Assembly (NCBI GenBank): GCA_030148665.1
Contig: JASBSZ010000022.1
Span: 1-39,354 of the forward strand
DNA length: 39,354 nt
Origin: Alphaproteobacteria bacterium
GTDB taxonomy: Bacteria > Pseudomonadota > Alphaproteobacteria > Rhodobacterales > Rhodobacteraceae
Reading direction: 5' to 3'
This document shows, in pieces, positions 1-7,839 of the stretch. The position numbers and the translations under genes are program-made. Numbering within the stretch: position 1 is the first letter of the stretch; the number at the start of each line of letters is the position of its first letter. A model generated the notes under the pieces. It was not told where the DNA came from and ran no database searches. It worked only from the letters and a program-made list of their open reading frames with translations.

Positions 1-2
1 CC

Positions 3-95
3 GGCAAGGTCATCGCGGTTGCCATCGCCCGGAAGATCCTGATCATCGCCAACGCCCTGCTGCGCGACCAGACCCCTTGGAAGGCACCAACCTGA
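3..95 (+). CDS. IS110/IS1111-family transposase, C-terminal fragment (cut by window edge)
   Basis: Thirty in-frame codons run from the window edge to a TGA at 93-95. The residues include ARKILIIANALLRDQTPW, which resembles the extreme C-terminus of IS110/IS1111 (IS116/IS902) DEDD recombinases, where a helix ending in NA-L-RD--PW is typical. The rest of the gene lies outside the window, so integrity cannot be judged. IS110-family enzymes catalyse RNA-guided insertion and excision; which subgroup this belongs to is not visible. The assignment rests on one short tail. Confidence 0.6.
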   Translation, partial: GKVIAVAIARKILIIANALLRDQTPWKAPT

Positions 96-150
96 CAGGC
101 CGAAAGAATACAGTTGCCAAGGGGGCGGGCGGGCGCATGCCGGGCCGCAA

Positions 151-178
151 GCGCCCCGGCGGTTGGCAATCGGGGCGC
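151..178. other. Hairpin downstream of transposase
   Basis: GCGCCCCG (151-158) and CGGGGCGC (171-178) are exact reverse complements around a 12-nt loop. A second shorter inverted pair, TTGCCAA (114-120) and TTGGCAA (163-169), overlaps it. The structure sits between the transposase stop and recQ. It could be a terminator-like stem without a T-run, or part of the insertion sequence right end. Confidence 0.4.
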
Positions 179-222
179 ATTGCAGCCCTCGATAGCGACA
201 AGAGAGTTTCAGGCGACTGCCC

Positions 223-233
223 TGGTCTGACCA
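223..233. promoter_or_regulatory. TGGTCTGACCA palindrome, GntR/FadR-type operator candidate
   Basis: The 11-bp palindrome TGGTCTGACCA fits the TGGT-N3-ACCA core bound by FadR-subfamily GntR regulators (PdhR, LldR, GlcC type). The same 11-mer recurs at 39318-39328. It lies 46 bp before the recQ ATG. No GntR regulator is encoded in the window, so function is inferred from the motif alone. Confidence 0.3.
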
Positions 234-278
234 ATCGCCCCCTTGCCCGTCGATTCCCGATATGTGAATGTCCGCCCC

Positions 279-2348
279 ATGCAGCCAGGGAAAAGCCGAA
301 CCGACGTGAACAACCTCGACGACCTTCTTCATTCCGTGTTCGGCTTCGACCATTTCCGCCCCGGCCAGCGCGAAATTGTCGAGGCCGTCAGCCAGGGCCG
401 AAACGTGCTGGCGATCATGCCCACGGGCGGGGGAAAATCGCTGTGCTATCAGCTGCCGGCACTGGCGCGCGACGGGGTGACGGTGGTGATCTCGCCACTG
501 ATCGCGCTGATGCGCGACCAGGTGCGCGCCCTGCGCGAACTGGGCGTCAGCGCCGGCGCCCTGACCAGCGGCAACACCGACGAGGAAACCGAGGAACTGT
601 TTCAGGCGCTGGATGACGGCAGCTTGCGCCTGCTTTACATCGCGCCCGAGCGTCTGGCCAATCCGGGGACCGAGCGCCTGTTGCGCAGGGCAAAGACCAC
701 CCTGATCGCCGTGGACGAGGCCCATTGCGTCAGCCAGTGGGGCCATGATTTTCGCCCCGACTATCTGCGGATCGGCGATTTGCGCCGCCGCCTTGGCCTG
801 CCTCTTGCGGCGTTCACCGCCACCGCCGATGCCGAAACCCGGGCCGAGATCGTCACCCGCCTGTTCGACGGGGTCGCGCCCGAAACCTTTCTGCGCGGCT
901 TCGACCGCCCCAATATCACGCTGGCCTTTCAGCCCAAGAACAAGCCACGCGAGCAGATCCTTGCCTTTGCAGCCGCGCGCAAGGGCCAGTCGGGCATCGT
1001 CTATTGCGCAACCCGCGCCCGCACCGAAACCCTGGCCCGCGCGCTGTCCGATGCGGGCCACAGCGCGGTTGCCTATCACGCCGGGCTGGAGGCCGAGGAA
1101 AGGCGCATCGTCGAAAGCCGCTTCAGCCGCGAAGACGGGCTGATCGTGGTCGCCACGGTCGCCTTTGGCATGGGGGTGGACAAGCCCGATATCCGCTGGG
1201 TGGCGCATTCCGATCTGCCCAAATCCATCGAATCCTATTATCAGGAAATCGGCCGCGCGGGCCGCGACGGGGCGCCGGCCGACACGCTGACGCTGTATGG
1301 CGCCGACGATATCCGCCTGCGTCGCGCCCAGATCGACGAGGGCCTCGCACCGCCCGAACGCAAAGAGGCCGATCACGCCCGGCTGAATGCCCTGCTGGGG
1401 CTGGCCGAGGCACGTCACTGCCGCCGGCGGGTGCTGCTCAGCTATTTCGGCGAGGAAATCGACGCTTGCGGAAATTGCGACCTTTGCGCCGACCCGCCCG
1501 AGCTGTTTGACGGCACCGAGGCCGTGCGCAAGGCGCTGTCGGCAATCTTGCGCACCGATCAGGGTTTTGGCGCAGGCTATCTGATCGACCTGCTGCGCGG
1601 GGTTGCCAATGACCGCATCCGCGCCCGTGGTCATGACCGCCTGCCCACCTTTGGCGTGGGGGCGGATCTGAGCAAGGGCGAATGGCAGGCCATATTCCGC
1701 CAGATGATGGGCTATGACCTGATCCGCCCCGACGCCGCGCGCCACGGCGCCCTGCGCATGACACAGGCCGCCCGCCCGATCCTGCGCGGCGAACAGAAGA
1801 TCGAGCTGCGCCGCGATACCATCAAGGCAACCCCGACCCGCGCCACCCCCCGCGCGCTGGTTGCCGAAGAGGACGAGCCGCTGCTGGCCGCGCTCAAGGC
1901 CAAGCGCCGCGAACTGGCCGAGGCGATGAAGGCGCCCGCCTATGTGGTATTCCCCGACCGCACATTGATCGAGATGGCCAGCCTGCGGCCCGCAACGCTG
2001 GATGAATTTGCCCGCCTCAACGGGGTGGGGGCGAAAAAGCTGGAAAAATACGGGGATGCGTTCCTTTCCGTCATCAATGGCGCGCCGCCGCCGGATCTGC
2101 ACCCCGCCCGGCGCAGGCTGGCGGGCAGCGCGGGCGGCAGCCTGTTCGACCGGCTGCAAGAGGCGCAGATCGCGCTGGCCCGCGGCGAGGACGGCACCGG
2201 CAAGCCGATGAGCTGCACCAGCCGCGAACTGGCCCGTCTTGCGGCGCAACGCCCCGATGACATTGCCGGCATTGCCCGCATACTGGGCGATACACGGGCG
2301 CAAAGATTCGGCCCGCGTTTCATGGAAATTCTGGCAAGCGGGGAATGA
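279..2348 (+). CDS. recQ: ATP-dependent DNA helicase RecQ
   Basis: A 3'-5' superfamily 2 helicase acting in recombinational repair and fork processing. From the ATG at 279, Walker A (PTGGGKS) is at about residues 48-54, DEAH at 146-149 and motif VI (QEIGRAGRDG) near 322-331. The RecQ zinc cluster has Cys at about 381, 397, 400 and 403. A winged-helix RQC region follows, then an HRDC domain at about 533-603. The protein is 689 residues, normal for the family. The frame opens earlier with TTG at 243, and GTG at 306 is another possible start; none has a strong Shine-Dalgarno sequence, so the ATG is a compromise. The gene is complete and ends 20 bp before yaaA. Confidence 0.95.
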   Translation: MQPGKSRTDVNNLDDLLHSVFGFDHFRPGQREIVEAVSQGRNVLAIMPTGGGKSLCYQLPALARDGVTVVISPLIALMRDQVRALRELGVSAGALTSGNTDEETEELFQALDDGSLRLLYIAPERLANPGTERLLRRAKTTLIAVDEAHCVSQWGHDFRPDYLRIGDLRRRLGLPLAAFTATADAETRAEIVTRLFDGVAPETFLRGFDRPNITLAFQPKNKPREQILAFAAARKGQSGIVYCATRARTETLARALSDAGHSAVAYHAGLEAEERRIVESRFSREDGLIVVATVAFGMGVDKPDIRWVAHSDLPKSIESYYQEIGRAGRDGAPADTLTLYGADDIRLRRAQIDEGLAPPERKEADHARLNALLGLAEARHCRRRVLLSYFGEEIDACGNCDLCADPPELFDGTEAVRKALSAILRTDQGFGAGYLIDLLRGVANDRIRARGHDRLPTFGVGADLSKGEWQAIFRQMMGYDLIRPDAARHGALRMTQAARPILRGEQKIELRRDTIKATPTRATPRALVAEEDEPLLAALKAKRRELAEAMKAPAYVVFPDRTLIEMASLRPATLDEFARLNGVGAKKLEKYGDAFLSVINGAPPPDLHPARRRLAGSAGGSLFDRLQEAQIALARGEDGTGKPMSCTSRELARLAAQRPDDIAGIARILGDTRAQRFGPRFMEILASGE

Positions 2349-2367
2349 TGCGGGGAATGATACGGAA

Positions 2368-3147
2368 ATGCTGACAGTGATCTCACCTGCCAAGCGGCTC
2401 GATTTCGGCCCCGCGCCCTTGCCCATAGCGCCGAGCCAGCCGGAGTTTCACGATGATGCGGTCGCGCTGGCCGGTCTTGCCGGTGCGCTGGATGTGGACG
2501 GCTTGCGCAAGCTGATGAAGATCAGCGAGGCACTGGCCGTCAATGCGCAGGGCTGGTTTCGCAGCTTTCAGGCCGAACCGGATGCGGATTCGGTCAAGCC
2601 GGCTGTTCTGGCCTTTGCCGGCGATACCTATGCCGGGCTTGAAGCCGCCTCGCTGGAGGCTGACGAGTTGACATATGCCCAGGATCACCTGCGCATCCTG
2701 TCGGGGCTGTATGGCCTGCTGCGCCCGATGGACCTGATCCAGCCCTATCGCCTGGAAATGGGCAGCCGTCTGGAAAACGCGCGCGGGAAATCCCTGTATG
2801 ACTGGTGGGGTGAACGCCTTGCCCGTAAGCTGGAAGAACAGGCCCGCAATGTGCAGACCGATATCGTGGTGAATTGTGCCTCGGTCGAATATTTCACCGC
2901 CCTGCGCCCCGATGATCTGCGCCTGCGCATCGTCACGCCGGTCTTTATGGAAGATCGCAACGGGCAGGCGAAGATCATCAGCTTTTACGCCAAGAAGGCC
3001 CGTGGCGCGATGGCGCGATTCATCCTCCAGAACCGGATCGACCGGCCCGAGGGGCTGCATGATTTCGACCTGGGTGGATACCGCTTTCAGCCCGACATGT
3101 CGCAAGGCGACCGGATGGTATTTCTGCGCGCGGGTGACGGCGACTAG
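2368..3147 (+). CDS. yaaA: Peroxide stress protein YaaA
   Basis: A 259-residue UPF0246/YaaA (DUF328) protein. In E. coli YaaA limits intracellular free iron and so reduces Fenton damage during peroxide stress. The N-terminus MLTVISPAKRLDF matches the family opening (ISPAK-LD). LYGLLRPMDLIQPYRLEMG and VNCASVEYF are conserved family blocks. The ATG at 2368 is preferred because it starts the family signature exactly; the frame is open further upstream within recQ. It lies 20 bp after recQ on the same strand, so the two may be cotranscribed. A hairpin follows 27 bp after the stop. Confidence 0.92.
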   Translation: MLTVISPAKRLDFGPAPLPIAPSQPEFHDDAVALAGLAGALDVDGLRKLMKISEALAVNAQGWFRSFQAEPDADSVKPAVLAFAGDTYAGLEAASLEADELTYAQDHLRILSGLYGLLRPMDLIQPYRLEMGSRLENARGKSLYDWWGERLARKLEEQARNVQTDIVVNCASVEYFTALRPDDLRLRIVTPVFMEDRNGQAKIISFYAKKARGAMARFILQNRIDRPEGLHDFDLGGYRFQPDMSQGDRMVFLRAGDGD

Positions 3148-3173
3148 GGCCTGCCTGTGTTTGCCGTATCCCC

Positions 3174-3193
3174 CCGGATTGCCCGCAATCCGG
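3174..3193 (+). terminator. Hairpin after yaaA, probable terminator
   Basis: CCGGATTG (3174-3181) and CAATCCGG (3186-3193) form a perfect 8-bp stem with a CCCG loop, 27 bp downstream of the yaaA stop. No clear T-run follows (next bases TTCG). It lies between convergent yaaA and imuB. Confidence 0.5.
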
Positions 3194-3320
3194 TTCGCGC
3201 CCGACCCCGCCCCCCAGGCGGGCGCGAATTGGTGGTGCTGTTTCAACAGATTGCAGCGTTTCACTCGTGAAGGCCGGCGCGCAAATCTCGGTGCGCCCCC
3301 CTCGGGGTCGGGCGCGAACC
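3192..3320. repeat. Exact 18-bp inverted repeat flanking a 93-bp spacer
   Basis: The 18 bases at 3192-3209 (GGTTCGCG...) are the exact reverse complement of 3303-3320 (...CGCGAACC). The spacer contains no gene. The left arm overlaps the yaaA hairpin by 2 bp. The remaining sequence to the imuB stop, 3321-3384, shows no gene. The arrangement looks like a small intergenic palindromic element or a long stem-loop. Confidence 0.6.
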
Positions 3321-3384
3321 TCGCCTTGCGCCAAGTTTCCAATGATTTGGTAAACACGCGCAGTCCCCAAGGGGGCGCATCCGT

Positions 3385-5022
3385 TCAATCGAACACCCCG
3401 TGACAGAACCATCCCCCTGACATCAGCCCCCCATGGGCGCGGAATAGCCATAGCCGTGGCCCTTCGGATGTAGCCACCTGCCAGTAATCGCGGATGCCCG
3501 ACCGCCAGGCCGGATCGTCCAGCCACCATTCGGGGGCGATGCGTTCGGGGCCGGTGGCGTCTGCAACGGTGAAGTCTCGCCGCCGCCAGCGGAAGCCCAG
3601 CGGAAGGTCGCATGTCTCGGGCGCCATGACGATTTCGGGTGCGAACAGAACCAGCGGTCGCGGGGTTGCAGGCAGGGGCCAGTCGGGGGCAGCGGCACTC
3701 CACGCCGCGCCCATGACGGTTGCGGTCTTTTCCGGGATATGGCTGTCGGCCGGGTGCAGGCGGGTGATGGCCTCAAGCCCGATGCGCGCGCCCAGACGCG
3801 AGATCAGATCGTCCAGCGCCGTTTTGCCGGAAAGACGCTGGTTGACGGCGGCGCGGGCCGCGGCATGGCCGGCATGTTGCTGCTCATGCAAGGGTTCCGT
3901 CACGCTGGCAATCAGGCGGATCATGTCGATGCCGAAACCGGCGTCCAGCCCGGTCAGCTTCAGCAAAATCAGGGGGCGGATATCGTCGGGTGCGCGCATG
4001 GCCCGTGCGAGGCCGATCACGATATTCTGTCGCGTGTGGTCGGTGCGGTAAAACTCCAGCCGGATCAGGCGGGCGCCGCAGCCGTGGCGGGCCAGCTTGT
4101 CGCAAAGCGCGGGCAGCAGGCGGTCGATTGCCGCCATGATGTCATTGTCCAGGCCGATCGGGTCGGGCAATGTCAGGCGCAGGGCAAAGCGGGTTTCGGG
4201 GCGCAGCGGGCTGATCGGCTCGGGCGTGACGCCAAGGGCCTGGTCCAGCCGCCCCACCACGTCGCGCCCGAAACGCCGCGCAAGCGAAGCACGCGGCAGG
4301 CCGGCGAGGTCACCCACATGACGGATGCCCAGCCGCACCAGCCCCGCCACCGCATCGGGCGGCAGACGCAGGGCCTCGACCGGCAGGCGGGCAAGGGCGC
4401 TGCGTGTCTGGCCCGGCGGGGCGATGGCGGGCGCGGTGCCGGTATCAACGGGGGCGGGCCTGGCGGGCAGGCTTTGTGCCCGCGAGCGCGTGGCGCGGGC
4501 CTCTTGCCGGATCCGGTTGCCGCTGTGCCACGCCCTGGGCGCGCGCCCGGCAAAACGGGCCAGCGCCCAGGCCGCGCCGGGGGTGTCGGCAAGGCCGATG
4601 CGCGCGCTCAGCCCCAGCGCGGTGCAGTCATCACGCAGCGTTTCGGCCAGCCCTTCCTCGCCGCCGAACAGATGCGCGCAGCCGGAAATGTCCAGCATCA
4701 GCCCATCGGGCGGATCAAGGGCGACAAAGGGGGTGAACCTGCCTGCCCAGCGCGCGATGCGTTCAAGAAAACCGGTTTCGGCAACAGGGTCGGCGGGTTG
4801 TGTGGCAAGGCCGGGGCAGCAGGCCAGCGCGTCGCGCAGGGGTTGGCCGGCAAACAGGCCCTGTGCCTCGGCCTCGGTATTCAGGCTGGCAAGTGTCTGC
4901 CGGCTGCCGGTTGTCGCGACCACGGCAAGGGGGCCGTCGATCATGCCGCGCCCCTGGCGCATCACCCGTTCGGCGGCCAGTCGTGGAAACCAGAGCGACA
5001 GGATTCGGCGGTTGCGCGGCAT
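3385..5022 (-). CDS. imuB: ImuB-like Y-family polymerase homologue (SOS mutagenesis)
   Basis: A 545-residue Y-family polymerase relative that lacks the catalytic carboxylates and normally acts as a hub, linking the beta clamp to DnaE2 and ImuA in translesion synthesis. The N-terminus reads SLWFPRLAAERV, where active polymerases have the D-D-FFA-VE motif. The palm motif reads LDISGCAHLFGGEE, typical of ImuB, in place of the SIDE acidic pair. A little-finger-type C-terminal half follows. The ATG is at 5022 with AGGG upstream. A LexA box (5030-5044) overlaps the leader, so SOS control is expected. Neither imuA nor dnaE2 adjoins it: upstream is a LuxR-type gene and downstream is convergent yaaA. 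Confidence 0.9.
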   Translation of the reverse strand: MPRNRRILSLWFPRLAAERVMRQGRGMIDGPLAVVATTGSRQTLASLNTEAEAQGLFAGQPLRDALACCPGLATQPADPVAETGFLERIARWAGRFTPFVALDPPDGLMLDISGCAHLFGGEEGLAETLRDDCTALGLSARIGLADTPGAAWALARFAGRAPRAWHSGNRIRQEARATRSRAQSLPARPAPVDTGTAPAIAPPGQTRSALARLPVEALRLPPDAVAGLVRLGIRHVGDLAGLPRASLARRFGRDVVGRLDQALGVTPEPISPLRPETRFALRLTLPDPIGLDNDIMAAIDRLLPALCDKLARHGCGARLIRLEFYRTDHTRQNIVIGLARAMRAPDDIRPLILLKLTGLDAGFGIDMIRLIASVTEPLHEQQHAGHAAARAAVNQRLSGKTALDDLISRLGARIGLEAITRLHPADSHIPEKTATVMGAAWSAAAPDWPLPATPRPLVLFAPEIVMAPETCDLPLGFRWRRRDFTVADATGPERIAPEWWLDDPAWRSGIRDYWQVATSEGPRLWLFRAHGGLMSGGWFCHGVFD

Positions 5023-5029
5023 GATAAAT

Positions 5030-5044
5030 GTTCCCTGTTCGTTC
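5030..5044 (-). promoter_or_regulatory. LexA box (GAAC-N7-GAAC) of imuB
   Basis: On the plus strand the bases read GTTC-CCTGTTC-GTTC, which is GAAC-N7-GAAC on the minus strand, the direct-repeat LexA site of alphaproteobacteria. It lies 8-22 bp upstream of the imuB ATG, overlapping the Shine-Dalgarno AGGG. Bound LexA would therefore block the start of the transcript. Confidence 0.85.
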
Positions 5045-5097
5045 TGTTATTACGAAAGGGAATGAAAAGAGTCGAGTCACGGCTAACGGCGATGAAA

Positions 5098-5601
5098 TCA
5101 GGTGGTCGAGGTCAGATCCTCGATGAACAGGCTGACCAGCTGCGCGCGCCCGCTGACGCCTGCCTTGCGGAAGATCGCATTGCATTGCGATTTGATCGTG
5201 CCGACGCTCTTGCCCCGGATGGCGGCGATTTCGTCATTGGACAGGCCCTTGATGGTGAATGTGGCCACGTCGCGTTCCGAGGGCGACAGGCCCCATTCAT
5301 CGAACCTCAGCTGCATCAGCTCGTGAAACGCACCCGACGCCGCCAGCATGGTCGAGCGCACCTCGTTTTGCCGGCGCAGCATGTTGACCAGCATCACGAT
5401 GCTCAGCACCACGCCCAGCACAAGGCCGATGATGGTCGCGCCCTGCACGACCTCGTAATATTCCCAGCTCATCGGGACGGTGCGAAAGCCGAATACGTCC
5501 AGCACGAAATCGAGGATGTAGAAGGCCGAGAAACCCACCTGAAGCAGGATGATGAACAGCAGGATCATCCTGTCCATGCGAAAGGCCGCGGCAAGTTTCA
5601 T
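5098..5601 (-). CDS. Membrane-anchored LuxR-type HTH regulator
   Basis: A 167-residue protein with two hydrophobic segments (about residues 11-31 and 52-75) followed by a C-terminal GerE/LuxR helix-turn-helix (about 104-163). The HTH has the typical LSPSERDV opening and SNDEIA...VGTIKSQ recognition region. There is no receiver or autoinducer domain. The ATG at 5601 has a strong GGAGGA Shine-Dalgarno. Small transmembrane LuxR-type regulators of this layout are common in Rhodobacteraceae, but I do not know its target or signal. It ends 75 bp before the imuB start; the LexA box in that gap suggests imuB has its own promoter. Confidence 0.85.
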   Translation of the reverse strand: MKLAAAFRMDRMILLFIILLQVGFSAFYILDFVLDVFGFRTVPMSWEYYEVVQGATIIGLVLGVVLSIVMLVNMLRRQNEVRSTMLAASGAFHELMQLRFDEWGLSPSERDVATFTIKGLSNDEIAAIRGKSVGTIKSQCNAIFRKAGVSGRAQLVSLFIEDLTSTT

Positions 5602-5702
5602 GTAGGTTCCTCCGTAACGGGCTGGCAGGAGTCAGGCGGCCTGTCGGCTGTCCCGACCGTCATTTCGGGCCATGTGGTGGTTGTCAACAGGAGAGTGGTT
5701 GC

Positions 5703-5860
5703 TCACCCACCCATGCCACCACCCGAGCCACCTGCGCCGCCGCCCATGCCGCCGCCGGAACCACCCATGCCGCCGGAACCGCCCGAGCCGCCCATGCCGC
5801 CCGCGCCACCGGAACCGCCCATACCGCCCGAGCCGCCAGAACCTTTCGAGCCGTCCATGT
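5703..5860 (-). repeat. Tandem GGSGGM-coding repeats
   Basis: Short, imperfect repeats of 6-18 bp (GCCACCGGAACCGCC-like on the plus strand) encode the Gly-rich tail. Such tracts are prone to slippage and length change between strains. Confidence 0.6.
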
Positions 5861-6179
5861 TGTCCATGCCCCCGATCACACCTTCATGATTCCTGGCCAT
5901 CTCCGAGGCCATTTCGGCCCTGCGGGCGGTCATGTCCGCATCCCGCAGCACTTCGCCGGTGTAACGATTCATGATCACCTCGCGCGCGCCGTTTTTCGAC
6001 AGCGCGTCAATACGGATGCGGCCGAAAAAGGTGCGGCCGACCTGAAACTGGGTATAGCCCTGGTTGCGCAGCTGGGCGATCATGTCATCGACCATCTTGT
6101 TTCCCGTCTGGGCAAATGCGCCTCCGGCGATTACGGCCGAGGCAATCAACCCGGCCATCACAGCGGTTCTGACATTCAT
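5703..6179 (-). CDS. Exported PepSY-like protein with Gly/Ser/Met-rich tail
   Basis: 158 residues. Residues 1-23 form a signal peptide ending AFA. Residues 28-85 resemble a small PepSY-type fold (QLRNQGYTQFQVGRTFFGRI, then a NRYTGEVLRDAD block). From about 110 to the end the chain is almost only Gly, Ser, Met and Ala in GGSGGM-type repeats, encoded by tandem GC-rich DNA. It is expected in the periplasm or at the surface. The ATG is at 6179. It lies 101 bp upstream of the LuxR-type gene on the same strand and could be cotranscribed. The tail may be disordered or a linker; function is unknown. Confidence 0.75.
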   Translation of the reverse strand: MNVRTAVMAGLIASAVIAGGAFAQTGNKMVDDMIAQLRNQGYTQFQVGRTFFGRIRIDALSKNGAREVIMNRYTGEVLRDADMTARRAEMASEMARNHEGVIGGMDNMDGSKGSGGSGGMGGSGGAGGMGGSGGSGGMGGSGGGMGGGAGGSGGGMGG

Positions 6180-6427
6180 GGTCTTGTCTCCTCGTATCGG
6201 GTTGCGGCCAATATGGGCCTTTGCATGAGGTGCAGTAAGGGCGTGGATGCGGAAAAGGAAATGCGCCCAGGGTTTGAAAGGGGTATTTGAACCTCAGTTC
6301 AGGCGGTTTTCGGGCCAAAAGGGCGAAATCATCCCCGTGATTGTCTGATTCCGGGCTGCGGGGATCATCCCGAAATGACAATCTGGCGCCGCACGACCAG
6401 TCTGGCGAATCAACAGCGGGGTGAAAG

Positions 6428-6838
6428 ATGCACAGCGGATCATGCGCATGCGGCGCGGTGAAATATGAACTGCACGCCCCCCTGCGGCCCTCGGTTGCCT
6501 GCCACTGTGTGCAATGCCGCAAGATCAGCGGGCACTGGTCGGCGACCGCGGTGCCAAAGGCGGCGCTGAAGCTGCTGTCGGCGCGCACCCTGAAATGGTA
6601 TCGCAGCAGCCCCCATGTGCGGCGCGGATTTTGCGGCATCTGCGGATCAACCCTGTTTTGGGACAATGAGGAACGCGACAGCATCTCGATTGCCAGTGGC
6701 ACGTTGGACGATGCCGAGGGGCTGGCGACCAGCCATCACATATTTGTCGCTGAAAAGGGGGCGTATTACGACATTCCAGAAGGGATGCCGCGCTATCCCG
6801 GCAGCGGGCCGGAAAACGTGAAAGGGCGCGCGTCTTGA
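6428..6838 (+). CDS. GFA-family zinc protein (glutathione-dependent formaldehyde-activating-like)
   Basis: 136 residues of the GFA/DUF636 (Mss4-like) fold. The zinc ligands are visible: C6-x-C8, C25-x-C27-x2-C30 and C69-x2-C72. The founding member, Gfa of Paracoccus denitrificans, was proposed to promote S-hydroxymethylglutathione formation; most paralogues have unknown substrates, so no reaction is assigned. The ATG at 6428 has GGGGTGAAAG just upstream. The stop overlaps the TTG start of rluA, so the two are probably cotranscribed and translationally coupled. Confidence 0.85.
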   Translation: MHSGSCACGAVKYELHAPLRPSVACHCVQCRKISGHWSATAVPKAALKLLSARTLKWYRSSPHVRRGFCGICGSTLFWDNEERDSISIASGTLDDAEGLATSHHIFVAEKGAYYDIPEGMPRYPGSGPENVKGRAS

Positions 6839-7491
6839 TCGGGGCCTTCTCTTACGCGCCGCCCACGACCCCGCTGGATGTGATCCATGCAGACGGCGCG
6901 CTGTTGCTGGTGAACAAGCCCGCCGGCCTGTTGTCGGTACCCGGCAAGGCGGTCGAACACGCGGATTGCCTGGAAAGCCGGGTCAAGGACGCCTACCCGC
7001 AGGCGCTGCTGGTGCATCGGCTGGACATGGATACGTCGGGCATCATGGTTTTCGCCATGAACCGCAAGGCGCAGCGCCATCTTGGCCTGCAATTCGAGCG
7101 GCGCCATGTGGCCAAGACCTATGTCGCCGATGTCTGGGGGCAGGTGGGGCCCGATGAGGGCGAGGTCGATCTGCCGCTGATCACCGACTGGCCCAACCGC
7201 CCCTTGCAGATGGTCTGCCATGAACGCGGTCGCCCGGCGCTGACCCGCTGGCGGGTGGTTGCGCGCCATGAGGGCTGGACCCGGCTGCACCTGTTCCCCC
7301 ATACGGGGCGCAGCCATCAGTTGCGGGTGCACATGCGCGAAATCGGCCATCCCATTCTGGGCGACAGGTTCTATGCCGCCGGCCCGTCCCTGACCGCCCG
7401 CGACCGTCTGGCCCTGCATGCCCATGCGCTGGAACTGTATCACCCGGAAGGAGGGCGCAGGATACGCTTTCTCAGCCCTTGCCCGTTCTGA
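6835..7491 (+). CDS. rluA: RNA pseudouridine synthase RluA
   Basis: 218 residues, essentially the length of E. coli RluA (219), which isomerises U746 in 23S rRNA and U32 in several tRNAs. The catalytic Asp is D64 in the HRLDMDTSG motif. LVNKPAGLLSVPG, DLPLITDWPNRP and GRSHQLRVHM are near-diagnostic RluA-subgroup blocks. There is no S4 domain, as expected for RluA. The start is TTG at 6835, overlapping the preceding stop as TTGA; no ATG opens the frame closer to the conserved N-terminus. Confidence 0.88.
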   Translation: MIGAFSYAPPTTPLDVIHADGALLLVNKPAGLLSVPGKAVEHADCLESRVKDAYPQALLVHRLDMDTSGIMVFAMNRKAQRHLGLQFERRHVAKTYVADVWGQVGPDEGEVDLPLITDWPNRPLQMVCHERGRPALTRWRVVARHEGWTRLHLFPHTGRSHQLRVHMREIGHPILGDRFYAAGPSLTARDRLALHAHALELYHPEGGRRIRFLSPCPF

Positions 7492-7573
7492 GCCCATGCC
7501 GCCCGCATGCGGGCGGAATCGGCAGGCCTGTATCGCGCGCTTTCGGGCGGGGGTGTCCGGTCGCGTGGCCGGC

Positions 7574-7714
7574 TCAGTTCCCGGCCGTGCCTGTCTGTGC
7601 CGGGGGCACCGTCGGCGACGAGGAACCTTCTCCGTCACCCCGTTGCATCAGGGCATTGACGCTGATTGCCACGACAACGGCCGCGACCAGGATGGACAGG
7701 AGATTTCTATTCAT
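7574..7714 (-). CDS. Small single-pass membrane peptide, 46 residues
   Basis: This minus-strand reading frame starts with MNRNLLSILVAAVVVAISVN. A hydrophobic helix spans about residues 4-23, followed by a hydrophilic Ser/Pro/Thr-rich tail. A strong Shine-Dalgarno (AAGGTGA) sits 6 bp before the ATG at 7714. The composition, clear membrane helix and good ribosome-binding site support a real gene although it is short. The cytoplasm-in, tail-out topology is a guess. It lies alone between rluA and the divergent ATC-hydrolase-like gene. Function unknown. Confidence 0.65.
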   Translation of the reverse strand: MNRNLLSILVAAVVVAISVNALMQRGDGEGSSSPTVPPAQTGTAGN

Positions 7715-7839
7715 CGGGGTTCACCTTTGCAAAACGGGAAGTAAAGTGAAAGGATCATTCCGGCAAGCATGCACGGGGTAAAGGGGAAATTTCGAAAAAC
7801 GGTGAAAATCGTTTTCGGGTGATGCGGGAATGAAAGCCG

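Noticed and set aside
3739..5889. 716-codon plus-strand open frame
   Set aside because: Antisense to imuB, the LuxR-type gene and the Gly-rich gene; translation is low-complexity and no motif is present. Long antisense frames are expected at this GC content.
6288..6301. TGAAC-CTCA-GTTCA palindrome before the GFA gene
   Set aside because: Not the direct-repeat LexA form and short; chance cannot be excluded.
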